The position numbers and the translations under genes are program-made. Positions 1 to 8,432 of a stretch of 45,023 nucleotides of DNA are shown here, one piece after another. Location of the stretch: assembly GCA_002371135.1 (NCBI GenBank), contig DFGB01000038.1:22426-67448 (forward strand), given 5' to 3'. Below the pieces are notes generated by a model. That model was not told the origin of the DNA, did no database searches, and worked only from the letters and a program-made list of their open reading frames with translations. Every line of letters begins with the position of its first letter. Within the stretch, counting starts at the first letter, position 1. The DNA comes from Verrucomicrobia bacterium UBA3761. Its GTDB lineage: Bacteria; Verrucomicrobiota; Kiritimatiellia; RFP12; UBA1067.

Positions 1-12
1 TGAGCGGCCCTA

Positions 13-42
13 TTGACACGACAAGGGTAGATATGCTACAAT
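13..42 (+). promoter_or_regulatory. Promoter for the RRM protein gene
   Basis: TTGACA (13-18) and TACAAT (37-42) are separated by 18 nt, a near-consensus sigma-70-type promoter. It leaves a leader of about 65 nt before the ATG at 114, longer than usual here. A long leader is typical of cold-shock-regulated RNA-binding protein genes, but no specific leader element was recognised. Confidence 0.65.
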
Positions 43-113
43 ATAAACAATCGCGGGCTTGGGGCGGGTGCTTCATGTGCGCGAGACAACGAATCACAAG
101 AAAGAGCAAACAG

Positions 114-446
114 ATGGAAATCTATGTTGGTAACCTCGCTTACGCGACGACTGACGACGGATTGAAGGCAGCGTTCGCGGCATTCGGCGAAGTTACTGCC
201 GTTCGTGTTGTGACCGATCGCATGACCGGTCGCAGCAAGGGATTCGGCTTCGTTACGATGCCGGACGACACTCAAGCCCAGGCGGCAATTGACGCCCTCA
301 ACGGCCACGACCTCGACGGCCGCACCGTCCGCGTCAACGAGTCGCAGCCCAAGCCCCGTGAAGAGCGTCGCGGTTCATTCCGCAACGATCGTGGCGGCTT
401 TCGCGATCGCGATCGCCGCGGTCCGAGGCGCGAGTCCCGTTGGTAA
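114..446 (+). CDS. RRM-domain RNA-binding protein
   Basis: The 110-residue protein is a single RNA recognition motif with a short basic tail. RNP2 is IYVGNL (residues 3-8) and RNP1 is KGFGFVTM (residues 42-49), with the aromatic residues that stack on RNA. The tail from about residue 80 is rich in Arg, Gly, Asp and Phe, as in bacterial and cyanobacterial glycine-rich RNA-binding proteins. Family members bind single-stranded RNA and are often cold-induced RNA chaperones. The frame is open upstream to 33, but the ATG at 114 places RNP2 at the usual distance from the N-terminus and follows a purine-rich stretch (AAGAAAGAG). The gene stands alone behind its own promoter. The RNA target cannot be told from sequence. 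Confidence 0.93.
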   Translation: MEIYVGNLAYATTDDGLKAAFAAFGEVTAVRVVTDRMTGRSKGFGFVTMPDDTQAQAAIDALNGHDLDGRTVRVNESQPKPREERRGSFRNDRGGFRDRDRRGPRRESRW

Positions 447-467
447 GCAAAGCTCTTCTCTTGTCGT

Positions 468-848
468 ATGGCGAGACTAGACTCCGAACATTCTCCCTTC
501 AAGGAGATATTCGAAAAAGACCCGCGCTATTCGGCGCGGGCCTATTTGCATCTCATGGACGCTCTTCAGAGGCACTACACGTCCGACCAGACCGTCGGAG
601 CAACAACGATCCTGGAGGATTTCCGGCTGACGTGCCTCGACGAATTCGGTCCGTTCGCGTATGCCGTATTGATGGAATTCGGGGTGGAATGTACGGAGGA
701 TGTCGGCGAAATGTTTTCAAACCTCGTCGAGGAGAAGTTCGTGCCGCCGCCAGAAGGCAAGGCTGCTTTGTCTTTCGCGGACGGATATGATTTTGAAAAG
801 ACCTTCCGCGCCCCGTATGTGCGCAAGGCCGTTTTATTTGGCATTTAG
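468..848 (+). CDS. Minf_1886 family conserved protein
   Basis: The 126-residue protein resembles the Minf_1886 family, a short conserved protein of unknown function that I know chiefly from Verrucomicrobia and Planctomycetes. Visible family features are the early DPRYSARAY segment (about residues 18-26), the central FGPFAYAVLMEFGV, and FADGYDFEKTF near the C-terminus. There is no signal peptide, membrane segment or known catalytic motif, so it is probably a small cytoplasmic protein. It starts 21 nt after the RRM gene without a strong ribosome-binding site and may be co-transcribed with it. Its chief use here is as a phylogenetic hint. Function unknown. Confidence 0.8.
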   Translation: MARLDSEHSPFKEIFEKDPRYSARAYLHLMDALQRHYTSDQTVGATTILEDFRLTCLDEFGPFAYAVLMEFGVECTEDVGEMFSNLVEEKFVPPPEGKAALSFADGYDFEKTFRAPYVRKAVLFGI

Positions 849-1137
849 CATTTGGCATTTCGTATTGCATTTTCTCATTCAGTCGTTTTGCCGTTTCTTG
901 GATCCAGCGGCCACACCGCTCGCGTAAGCAGGAAGTAGAAAGCAGTAAGTAGAAGATAATACGCACGTCCCGCCTGAACGGCAAATTTCCTGCTTCCTGC
1001 TTTCTAAATCTTGTCGAACTGTGAGATCTTCTAAATGGCGCAACGACTAAAAATTCAATGCCAAATGACAAATATAAAATGCCAAATGTAATGATGCAAT
1101 AGATAAATGGACAAATAGGAAAGCAGGTTTTGAAACC
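849..1137. repeat. Non-coding spacer with short repeats and an imperfect inverted repeat
   Basis: No gene is seen in these 289 bases. The start and end carry degenerate repeats of GCATTTGGCATTT and its reverse (CAATGCCAAATGACAAAT at 1058 onward). Similar tracts occur around 8393-8430 and at the right edge of the window. The centre holds an imperfect inverted repeat: GCAGGAAGTAGAAAGCAG near 928-945 against TTTCCTGCTTCCTGCTTTCT near 986-1005. No convincing promoter for icd was identified. Confidence 0.6.
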
Positions 1138-2361
1138 ATGAGCAACAAGATAGAAATGAAGGACGGCGCACTCGTCGTCGGTGCAAATCCCGTCATACCC
1201 TACATCGAAGGCGACGGCACGGGTCCTGACATCACACGCTCGGCGATGGTCGTCTGGAACGCCGCCGTGGCGAAGGCCTACAACGGCGACAGGAGGATCG
1301 CGTGGAAAGAAGTCCTCGCCGGTCAGAAGGCGTTCGACAAGACCGGCGAATGGCTCCCAAGGGAAACTCTGGACGCGTGCCGCGATTGCCTTGTCTCCAT
1401 CAAGGGGCCTCTCACGACGCCCGTCGGCGGCGGCATCCGCTCGATCAACGTAGCCATGCGCCAGAAACTCGACCTCTACGTGTGCCTGCGCCCGGTGCGG
1501 TGGTTCAAGGGCGTGCCTTCTCCCGTCAAGAGGCCGGAGCTCACCGACATGGTCATTTTCCGCGAGAACACCGAGGATATCTACGCCGGCATAGAGTGGA
1601 TGAACGGCACGCCTGAAGTAGAGAAGGTCAAGGCGTTCCTTCTGAACGAGATGGGCGTGAAGAAAATCCGCTTCCCCAAGACCGCTTCGATTGGAATCAA
1701 GCCGGTAAGCCTTGAAGGAACGGAGCGTCTTGTGAAGGCCGCCTTCGACTATGCGATTGCGAACGACAGAAAATCGGTCACGCTCGTCCACAAGGGCAAC
1801 ATTCAGAAATTCACCGAAGGCGCGTTCCGCGATTGGGGCTACCAGCTCGCCAAGCGCGAATACGGCGCGACGGTGATCGGCGAGGGGCCGTGGTGCGAAT
1901 TCAAGAACCCCAAGACCGGCCGCATGATCGTCGTCAAGGATTGCATCTGCGACGCGTTTCTCCAGCAGATCCTCACGCGCCCCGCCGAGTATGACGTCAT
2001 CGCGACGCTGAACCTCAACGGCGACTACGTCTCCGACGCGCTTGCCGCGACCGTCGGCGGGATCGGCATCGCCCCAGGCGCCAACATCAACTACCAGACC
2101 GGCGTCGCCGTTTTCGAAGCGACCCACGGCACCGCCCCCAAGTATGCGAACCTCGACAAGGTAAATCCGGGCTCGCTCATCCTTTCCGGCGAGATGATGC
2201 TCCGCTACATGGGCTGGACGGAAGCCGCGGACAAGATCATCGCCGCCATGGACAAGGTGATCGCCGCAAAGACCGTCACATACGATTTCGCACGCCAGAT
2301 GGAAGGTGCCAAGGAAGTCAAGTGCTCCGAATTCGGCAACCTTCTCGCCGAGGCGATGTGA
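1138..2361 (+). CDS. icd: NADP-dependent isocitrate dehydrogenase
   Basis: This 407-residue protein converts isocitrate to 2-oxoglutarate, CO2 and NADPH in the TCA cycle. It is the E. coli-type dimeric enzyme. GGGIRSINVAMRQ around Ser102 is the substrate-binding loop; the matching Ser113 of E. coli is the AceK phosphorylation site. The catalytic Tyr is in ENTEDIYAGIE (Tyr149), and HKGNIQKFTEG carries the catalytic Lys. HGTAPKYANLDKVNP contains the Lys-Tyr pair that selects NADP rather than NAD. Length matches the family (about 416). An AGGAAAGCAGG stretch precedes the ATG. No AceK or glyoxylate-shunt gene is visible nearby. With GH9, alpha-galactosidase and pgi following, it fits a carbon-metabolism block, though shared transcription is not proven. 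Confidence 0.97.
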   Translation: MSNKIEMKDGALVVGANPVIPYIEGDGTGPDITRSAMVVWNAAVAKAYNGDRRIAWKEVLAGQKAFDKTGEWLPRETLDACRDCLVSIKGPLTTPVGGGIRSINVAMRQKLDLYVCLRPVRWFKGVPSPVKRPELTDMVIFRENTEDIYAGIEWMNGTPEVEKVKAFLLNEMGVKKIRFPKTASIGIKPVSLEGTERLVKAAFDYAIANDRKSVTLVHKGNIQKFTEGAFRDWGYQLAKREYGATVIGEGPWCEFKNPKTGRMIVVKDCICDAFLQQILTRPAEYDVIATLNLNGDYVSDALAATVGGIGIAPGANINYQTGVAVFEATHGTAPKYANLDKVNPGSLILSGEMMLRYMGWTEAADKIIAAMDKVIAAKTVTYDFARQMEGAKEVKCSEFGNLLAEAM

Positions 2362-2373
2362 TGATAAAGAGGG

Positions 2374-2448
2374 GAACAGGGAAGAGGCGGGATGGGTTCT
2401 GGAATATCGAGAACCTATATGCCTCATCCCTCTTTCCTCTCCGCTTCC
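2374..2448. repeat. Imperfect purine/pyrimidine palindrome
   Basis: A purine-rich arm (GAGGGGAACAGGGAAGAGG) is mirrored by a pyrimidine-rich arm (CATCCCTCTTTCCTCTCC). The core hairpin GGTTCT (2395-2400) / AGAACC (2410-2415) has a 9-nt loop. The element fills the gap between icd and the GH9 gene and reaches the GH9 start chosen here. It may end icd transcription. Similar TTCCCTC tracts occur near 13434 and inside the degT-murD gene. Confidence 0.5.
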
Positions 2449-2449
2449 C

Positions 2450-4573
2450 ATGCTCTCGATTTGCGCCATAATCGCTGCGAGTTTTCTGCGCTTTCTCGAT
2501 CCCTACACGAGTCTCTACCAGACGGACGACGACGTGGAAGGCGGGGGGCTCTCTGCCGAGCCGGGGTATTGGCTTGTGCCAAACGGCCTCAAGGATCCGC
2601 AATTCAAAAAGAATCCTCGCGCACGCATTCTTTATTCATCCTACAGATTGTCCGCGGAGGCATCGAAGGAATACGACGAATCCAAGCCCAGCGATCTTTT
2701 CAAGGTAAATCAGGTGGGGTATTTGCCGTGGGCGCCGAAGTTCGCTTACATGGGCGCGTGGCTTGGTCCGAAGCTTGGAAAGTGGCGTCCACACGAGCCG
2801 ATGAAACGCTGGAGGCTGGTCGATTCCAATACCGGCGAATGCGTGTTCGAATCGCAGGAAGGACCGCGTGTCAGAATCGAAGATGGCTACACCAAAAGCG
2901 GCACGCCGTTCACGGGAGAAGATACATACGAGATGGACTTCTCGTCCATCACGAACACCGGGGTGTACCACATAGAAGTGCCGGGCGTCGGACGCAGTCG
3001 CGATTTTGCGATTTCAGCCGAAGCGCCGGAGAATGCCTTCCGCATTCACATGCAAGGGCTCTATCACAAGCGCTGCGGCATCGCCAAGGAGGAGCCGTGG
3101 ACGCATTGGACGAGCCCGGCCTGCCACACGAATATCGTGCGCGGCACGTTCCCGCCCGAAGAGGGCAGGCTCGAGCCGAAGAGGCGCATGTTCGCGATCA
3201 TCAGGTACAACACGGCGTGGGATCGCGCGGAAAGGCTGAATCTTTCCGGGGGCTGGCATGATGCGGCGGACCACGACCGCCGGCCGGTGCACATGAATAT
3301 CGTGAGCGATTTGTGCGCGGTCTATCTCATGCGACCGCAGAATTTTCGCGACGGCCAACTCTACATCCCGGAAAGCTCGAATGGCATTCCCGACATTCTC
3401 GACGAAGCGGAGTGGGGCCTCAGGCATCTTCTTGCGGCGCAACAACAGGACGGAGGCGTCCCGACTTGGATAGAGGCGCCCGGCATTCCGGCGACCCAGG
3501 AAAGGGCAGATCAAGATTCTCTCCCGTACGCGCTCTCTCGCGCTACGCGCCGTTCTTCCCTCATGTATGCGGCACATGCCGCGCTACTCGCCCGCTGCCA
3601 CGATTCGTTCAAGGAGAAATATCTTGCCTCCGCCATACGCGCGTGGCGCTATGCGATGACCGCTCGACCTGAAAGCGAAGTCTTCGAAGTCAGAAAGAAA
3701 AAATATAAGTTTTTCACTGAAAGCGAACTCGTGGACTGGTACGAGGACGAGGAACTTCCTGCGCAGTATCTCGTCAAGGCGGCCGTGAACCTCCATGCGC
3801 TCACCGGCGACAAGATGTACCTCGGCATGCTCTCGCAGTTTGGCGACCAGATTCAAAAAGACACCGCCCGTAATTCATGGTCGTGGTCGCCGTTGATATT
3901 CTCCGGCGAAAAGGCTCTCGGCTGGCCGGAGGACATGGATGAATATTGGAAGCTATGGCAAAGGAAAACGCTCAACGTGGCGCGCAGCATCTGCGACCAG
4001 ATTGAAAGTTCCTACGCATACAGGGCGCCATGGTGGGCGCCGCAGCAAGGGTGGGTGCATGCGATGAGCTGGGGGGCTTCGCACCCGCTCAGGCGTGCGC
4101 AATATCTCATCGCCGCGCACGGCATGACAGGCGAGGAGAAATATCTCGCCGCCGCGTCGCTCGCCAACGATTTCCACAACGGCTGCAATCCGCAAGGCAC
4201 CACCTTGACGAGCGGGCTTGGCGAGGTATATCCAGTCGTATTCCTGGATATACCTTCCTACAACGACGGCATTGCCGAATACATCGGCGGCATAAGTCCA
4301 TACCGCTGGACATACGGCATTCCTGCCAATGCGGTGAAAATGGTCTACGGCGGCGACAAGGATTTTGCCGCAAAGTGGCCCATATGGCGGCGATGGGGCA
4401 ACCTCGAGAACCAGACCGTAGCCGCAAGTGAATATACAGTCTGGGAAACGATTGCCCCGGCGGCAAGTGTCACAGGCTATCTCATCGATACTCCGACCCG
4501 TGGCGATCCGCGCAGCCAGCGCCGCCCTGCAACAGACATTACCTCGCTGCCCGGCTATTGGCCGCTGCCGTAG
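2450..4573 (+). CDS. Glycoside hydrolase family 9 (cellulase-like)
   Basis: About 707 residues with GH9 architecture: an N-terminal immunoglobulin-like domain starting near FKVNQVGYLP, then the (alpha/alpha)6 barrel. GGWHDAADHD (about residue 267) is the family's nucleophile/base segment, with two Asp. Near the C-terminus are NPQGTTLTSGLGEV and a Glu in SEYTVWETIAP that fits the acid catalyst. Family members cleave beta-1,4-glucans or related oligosaccharides; substrate cannot be fixed here. The start is uncertain. The frame is open into icd, and the ATG at 2450 follows a palindromic repeat with no ribosome-binding site, giving a short hydrophobic N-terminus (MLSICAIIAASFLRFL) that could be a weak signal or anchor. 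It precedes an alpha-galactosidase gene, which suggests plant-glycan use. Confidence 0.85.
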   Translation: MLSICAIIAASFLRFLDPYTSLYQTDDDVEGGGLSAEPGYWLVPNGLKDPQFKKNPRARILYSSYRLSAEASKEYDESKPSDLFKVNQVGYLPWAPKFAYMGAWLGPKLGKWRPHEPMKRWRLVDSNTGECVFESQEGPRVRIEDGYTKSGTPFTGEDTYEMDFSSITNTGVYHIEVPGVGRSRDFAISAEAPENAFRIHMQGLYHKRCGIAKEEPWTHWTSPACHTNIVRGTFPPEEGRLEPKRRMFAIIRYNTAWDRAERLNLSGGWHDAADHDRRPVHMNIVSDLCAVYLMRPQNFRDGQLYIPESSNGIPDILDEAEWGLRHLLAAQQQDGGVPTWIEAPGIPATQERADQDSLPYALSRATRRSSLMYAAHAALLARCHDSFKEKYLASAIRAWRYAMTARPESEVFEVRKKKYKFFTESELVDWYEDEELPAQYLVKAAVNLHALTGDKMYLGMLSQFGDQIQKDTARNSWSWSPLIFSGEKALGWPEDMDEYWKLWQRKTLNVARSICDQIESSYAYRAPWWAPQQGWVHAMSWGASHPLRRAQYLIAAHGMTGEEKYLAAASLANDFHNGCNPQGTTLTSGLGEVYPVVFLDIPSYNDGIAEYIGGISPYRWTYGIPANAVKMVYGGDKDFAAKWPIWRRWGNLENQTVAASEYTVWETIAPAASVTGYLIDTPTRGDPRSQRRPATDITSLPGYWPLP

Positions 4574-4580
4574 GAAGCGA

Positions 4581-4602
4581 AAATTTTTCGATTTTCGATT
4601 TG
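4581..4602. repeat. Short AT-rich TTTTCGATTTTCGATT repeat
   Basis: The tract TTTTTCGATTTTCGATTTG lies between the GH9 and alpha-galactosidase genes. Near-identical tracts occur at 18994-19008 (after efp) and 28286-28305 (before the flavin reductase-rubredoxin gene), always outside coding sequence. It is a short interspersed repeat of unknown role. Confidence 0.6.
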
Positions 4603-4643
4603 TTTCAAGCATTCCTTCCACCAACCACTAACTGGCAACTACC

Positions 4644-6668
4644 ATGACAACACTAGATATTGCGCTCGCAGGCTACCTCGCGTTCGGACAGCTGGTCCCA
4701 AATTATCAGCAGGAGATAATCAAACACGCCGGATTGCAAGTGATCCATTCCGACGGCGCGGTGACGCTTCGTCTCAAGGAAGTCTCGCGCAAAGAGTCTG
4801 AGGGCCTGACGACAATCTCGCTCAAGGACGAGGCGTATCCATTCGAAGTCAAGCGCTATGTCAAGACCTGGCCCGACTGCGATGCTGTAGAGACGTGGCT
4901 TGAGATTTCCCACACTGAAGCTGGTCCTGTCAGGCTGCTCAGGGCGGACAGCTTTGCCTCGAACGTCGATTGCCGCAGCGAGAAGATCAAGATAATGTCG
5001 CTTTCAGGAGTGTGGGCGGACGAAGCGCACGTTCACGAGTCCGACCTTGCCGCCGGGCAGGGCATACAGCTCCTCTCGCGTTCTGGGACGCGTGACGCGT
5101 GGGAATCAAATGCGGCGATGATGGTGTCGTTCGGCGACGACGTCGGCGAAAATGCCGGCAAGGTTCTCGGCGTCGCGCTTGAATGGACCGGCACGACGGA
5201 GCAGCGCGTGCGCAGGAATTGGAACGGCAGCGAGACGTTTGTCTCGTCCGGCATAGACATGACGACCGGCCCGTATGTTCTCGACCCAGGCAAGGTATTC
5301 ACGACGCCCAAGGCGATACTCGTCTGGTCGGAGAAGGGGCGTGGCGAGGTCTCGCGCAACTTCCATCGCTGGGCGAAGAACCACCTCATGCCGCATGGCC
5401 GCGATTTGCATGCTGTCTTGCTCAACAGTTGGGAAGGCGCGTATTTCTCCTTTACGGAACAGACGCTACTGGACATGATGGACGGCGTGGCCGAAATGGG
5501 CGGCGAGATGTTCGTTCTGGATGATGGCTGGTTCGGCTGGGGCGAATTCGCCCGCGACGAAAAGAACACGGATCACGTCGGACTTGGCGACTGGGTCGTG
5601 AATCCGGCCAAGCTGCCGCGCGGCCTCGGGTTCCTCGCAGATGAAGCGGCGAAGAGGGGCTTGAAATTCGGCCTTTGGGTCGAGCCGGAGATGGCCAACA
5701 CCCGCAGTCACCTCGCCAATGCCCATCCAGAGTGGTTGTTGCGCGAAGATGCCCGTGCGCTCGTGCTTGGGCGCGGCCGCACGCAGCTCGTCCTCGATAT
5801 GACGAATCCCGACGTGCGCGATAACATCTTCGGCCAGCTCGACGCCGTATGTTCCTCCGTGCCGTCGCTCGCCTATATCAAGTGGGACTGCAACCAGAAC
5901 ATCGTCAACCCTGGCTCGACATGTCTCGCGAGCGATCGCCAGTCGAACTTGTGGTATGACTACACGAAGGGCCTCTATAGCCTTCTCGCTCGCCTTCAGG
6001 CGAAGCGCCCCGGAATAATGGTGCAGGCTTGCGCGTCCGGCGGCGGGCATATGGATTTCGGCTTCTTGCGCTACGCAGATGAATTCTGGACAAGCGACTG
6101 CACCGACCCTCTGCGCCGCGTCTTCATTCAGTGGGGCGCTTCGCAGTTCTACCCGGCCTCGGCGATGGCCTGCCACGTCACCGCTTCGCCAAACCACCAG
6201 ACGCGGCGCGAGACGCCCCTCAAGTACAGATTCGACGTTGCAATGTCCGGCCGCCTCGGCCTCGAACTCCACCCGAAAGATCTCTCGGCGGACGAGCTCG
6301 CGTTCGCGAAATCCGCCGTCGAGACGTATAAGCGCATCCGCCCTGTCGTGCAGAACGGCGAGCTGCATAGGATCCTCTCGCCATACGAAAATCCTCTCTC
6401 GTCTCTGATGTATGTCGCCGAAGATCGCTCCAGCGCCGTCGTGTTCGCGCTCGGGCTCGACAAGGGCGGCGAGAAGCGCGCGGTACTCAAGCTCGACGGC
6501 CTTGATGAAAACGCGCTCTACAAGATCAAAGAATCGAATGCCGCCGGGCGCGCACATGCGGCTCTTTCGAGCGATGCCGTCTCAGGCCGCGACCTCGCCG
6601 CAAACGGCATCGAGGTCGTTCTCGAAGGCGAATACGACTCCGCCATCTTCGAACTCGAGCGGCTCTGA
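4644..6668 (+). CDS. galA: Alpha-galactosidase, GH36
   Basis: The 674-residue protein hydrolyses terminal alpha-1,6-galactosides such as raffinose, stachyose or galactomannan side chains by a retaining mechanism. The nucleophile is Asp415 in YIKWDCNQN. The acid/base segment is WTSDCTDPLRR (Asp485/Asp488). LDDGWFG and LWVEPEM are further GH36 motifs, and ACASGGGHMDFG precedes the acid/base region. The N-terminal beta-sandwich and a C-terminal beta-domain are present, and the length is slightly short of the usual 700-730. No signal peptide is seen, so it is probably cytoplasmic and acts on imported oligosaccharides. There is no clear ribosome-binding site before the ATG. It sits 70 nt after GH9. 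Confidence 0.95.
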   Translation: MTTLDIALAGYLAFGQLVPNYQQEIIKHAGLQVIHSDGAVTLRLKEVSRKESEGLTTISLKDEAYPFEVKRYVKTWPDCDAVETWLEISHTEAGPVRLLRADSFASNVDCRSEKIKIMSLSGVWADEAHVHESDLAAGQGIQLLSRSGTRDAWESNAAMMVSFGDDVGENAGKVLGVALEWTGTTEQRVRRNWNGSETFVSSGIDMTTGPYVLDPGKVFTTPKAILVWSEKGRGEVSRNFHRWAKNHLMPHGRDLHAVLLNSWEGAYFSFTEQTLLDMMDGVAEMGGEMFVLDDGWFGWGEFARDEKNTDHVGLGDWVVNPAKLPRGLGFLADEAAKRGLKFGLWVEPEMANTRSHLANAHPEWLLREDARALVLGRGRTQLVLDMTNPDVRDNIFGQLDAVCSSVPSLAYIKWDCNQNIVNPGSTCLASDRQSNLWYDYTKGLYSLLARLQAKRPGIMVQACASGGGHMDFGFLRYADEFWTSDCTDPLRRVFIQWGASQFYPASAMACHVTASPNHQTRRETPLKYRFDVAMSGRLGLELHPKDLSADELAFAKSAVETYKRIRPVVQNGELHRILSPYENPLSSLMYVAEDRSSAVVFALGLDKGGEKRAVLKLDGLDENALYKIKESNAAGRAHAALSSDAVSGRDLAANGIEVVLEGEYDSAIFELERL

Positions 6669-6710
6669 GCCTTGGTGGCATTTTCTCATTGGCGACATTT
6701 TCAACTGCGC

Positions 6711-6740
6711 TTGACCCTTTAGACCCGAAAATGGTATAAT
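6711..6740 (+). promoter_or_regulatory. Promoter for pgi
   Basis: TTGACC (6711-6716) and TATAAT (6735-6740) are 18 nt apart, with TGG immediately before the -10 (extended -10). A GAAAGG ribosome-binding site (6757-6762) follows before the ATG at 6769. The same boxes and spacing occur before secG on the opposite strand. Confidence 0.8.
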
Positions 6741-6768
6741 TCACATAACGTAATTCGAAAGGCATAAA

Positions 6769-8382
6769 ATGAATCAGGAAGTCTGGAACAAGATAGACAG
6801 TCTTATCGACCGCGATCAGGCGAAGACGCTCAAGGAACGCTTCGCCGAGGATCCTTCGCGGGCCGGGCGCTATTCGATCGAGGCCGCAGGATGGTTTCTC
6901 GACTACTCGAAAAACAGGATCGACGACGAGATGATGTCCGCACTGATCGAGCTCGCCGAGAAGTCGAATTTGAAGGCCGAGATCGAGAAGATGTTCACGG
7001 GCGAGAAGATCAACGCGACGGAGGGTCGCGCCGTCCTCCACACTGCGCTCAGGAACTGCGACCCTGCGGCCAAGGTGTTCGTCGACGGCAAGGATGTGAT
7101 GCCGGACGTCCGCGAAGTCCTTGCGCGCATGGGCGAGTTCTCCGACAAGGTCCGCTCCGGCGAATGGAAGGGCTACACAGGCAAGAGCATCAAGTACGTC
7201 GTCAACATCGGCATCGGCGGCTCGGACCTCGGCCCCGTGATGGCCAACATCGCGCTCACTCCGTATTCGAAGCGCGACATGAAGTTCTTCTTCGTCTCCA
7301 ATGTCGATTCCACGCATCTTGCCGAGACGCTGCTCTCGGTCGAGGCGGAAGAGACTTTGTTCATCGTCGCGTCGAAGACGTTTACGACGCAGGAGACGAT
7401 GTCGAACGCAGGGGCCGCGCGCGAGTGGCTCGTCGGCAAGCTCGGCTCCGAGGCGGCCGTCGCGCGCCATTTCGTCGCCGTCTCCACGGCCGCCAGGGAA
7501 GTGGCGGACTTCGGCATCGACACGGCGAACATGTTCGGCTTCTGGGATTGGGTCGGCGGACGCTATTCGCTCCCGAGCGCCATTGGCCTCTCGCTCATGC
7601 TTTCCATCGGCAAGGAGAACTATGCGAAATTGCTCTCCGGCTACTACGCGATGGACTGCCACTTCCGCAATGCCCCGTTCGAGAAGAACATGCCTGTCGT
7701 CATGGCGCTTCTCGGCATCCTCTACGCCAACGGCTACGGCGCCGAGAGCTACTGCATCCTCCCCTACGACCAGTACCTCTCGCGCTTCCCGGCCTATTGC
7801 CAGCAGATGGACATGGAGTCGAACGGCAAGAGCGTCGACAAGGACGGCAAGCAAGTCACTTACACGACCGGGCCCATTGAATGGGGCGAGCCCGGGACGA
7901 ACGGCCAGCACTCGTTCTACCAGCTTATCCATCAAGGCACGCACCTCATCCCTTGCGACTTCATCGGTTTTTCGCGCACGCACAACCCGATTGGAGACCT
8001 GCACGACAAGCTGATGGCGAATCTTTTCGCGCAGACCGAGGCGCTCGCGTTCGGCAAGACGGCGGAGGAATGCCGCGCCGAGGGCGTGAGCGAAGAGCTC
8101 GTGCCGTTCAAGACGTTTGAGGGCAACCGCCCCACGAACACGCTCCTCGCCGACGAGCTCACGCCGGAGACCCTCGGCGCGCTTGTCGCCCTCTACGAGC
8201 ACAAGGTGTTCACGCAGGGCGTCATCTGGAACGTCTACAGCTTCGACCAGTGGGGCGTGCAGCTCGGCAAGGTCCTCGCCAAGGGCGTGCTGAGCGACCT
8301 CGTCGCCGCCGTCCCCTCCGGCAAGCACGACTCTTCGACCAACCAGCTCATCGCCCGCTACCGCAAGGCCGTGGGGAGATAG
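6769..8382 (+). CDS. pgi: Glucose-6-phosphate isomerase
   Basis: The 537-residue protein interconverts glucose-6-phosphate and fructose-6-phosphate in glycolysis and gluconeogenesis. The sugar-phosphate isomerase motif NIGIGGSDLGP lies near residue 150 and GGRYSLPSAIGL near residue 263. The catalytic His is in GTNGQHSFYQLIHQGT (about residue 381), and the C-terminal catalytic Lys is in QWGVQLGKVLA (about residue 501). Length matches the E. coli-type enzyme (549). It has its own strong promoter and ribosome-binding site, so it is not dependent on the alpha-galactosidase upstream. No anomaly seen. Confidence 0.97.
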   Translation: MNQEVWNKIDSLIDRDQAKTLKERFAEDPSRAGRYSIEAAGWFLDYSKNRIDDEMMSALIELAEKSNLKAEIEKMFTGEKINATEGRAVLHTALRNCDPAAKVFVDGKDVMPDVREVLARMGEFSDKVRSGEWKGYTGKSIKYVVNIGIGGSDLGPVMANIALTPYSKRDMKFFFVSNVDSTHLAETLLSVEAEETLFIVASKTFTTQETMSNAGAAREWLVGKLGSEAAVARHFVAVSTAAREVADFGIDTANMFGFWDWVGGRYSLPSAIGLSLMLSIGKENYAKLLSGYYAMDCHFRNAPFEKNMPVVMALLGILYANGYGAESYCILPYDQYLSRFPAYCQQMDMESNGKSVDKDGKQVTYTTGPIEWGEPGTNGQHSFYQLIHQGTHLIPCDFIGFSRTHNPIGDLHDKLMANLFAQTEALAFGKTAEECRAEGVSEELVPFKTFEGNRPTNTLLADELTPETLGALVALYEHKVFTQGVIWNVYSFDQWGVQLGKVLAKGVLSDLVAAVPSGKHDSSTNQLIARYRKAVGR

Positions 8383-8432
8383 CCGCAGACGTTTAGCATT
8401 TTACATCAACGGCCAAATGCCGGAATTTCAAA

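Noticed and set aside
2306..2449. N-terminal extension of the GH9 protein into icd
   Set aside because: It would overlap icd and translate a palindromic repeat, with no family similarity.
553..2469. A 638-codon frame antisense to the Minf_1886 and icd genes
   Set aside because: It crosses two genes with clear homology and a non-coding spacer, and its product shows no domain.
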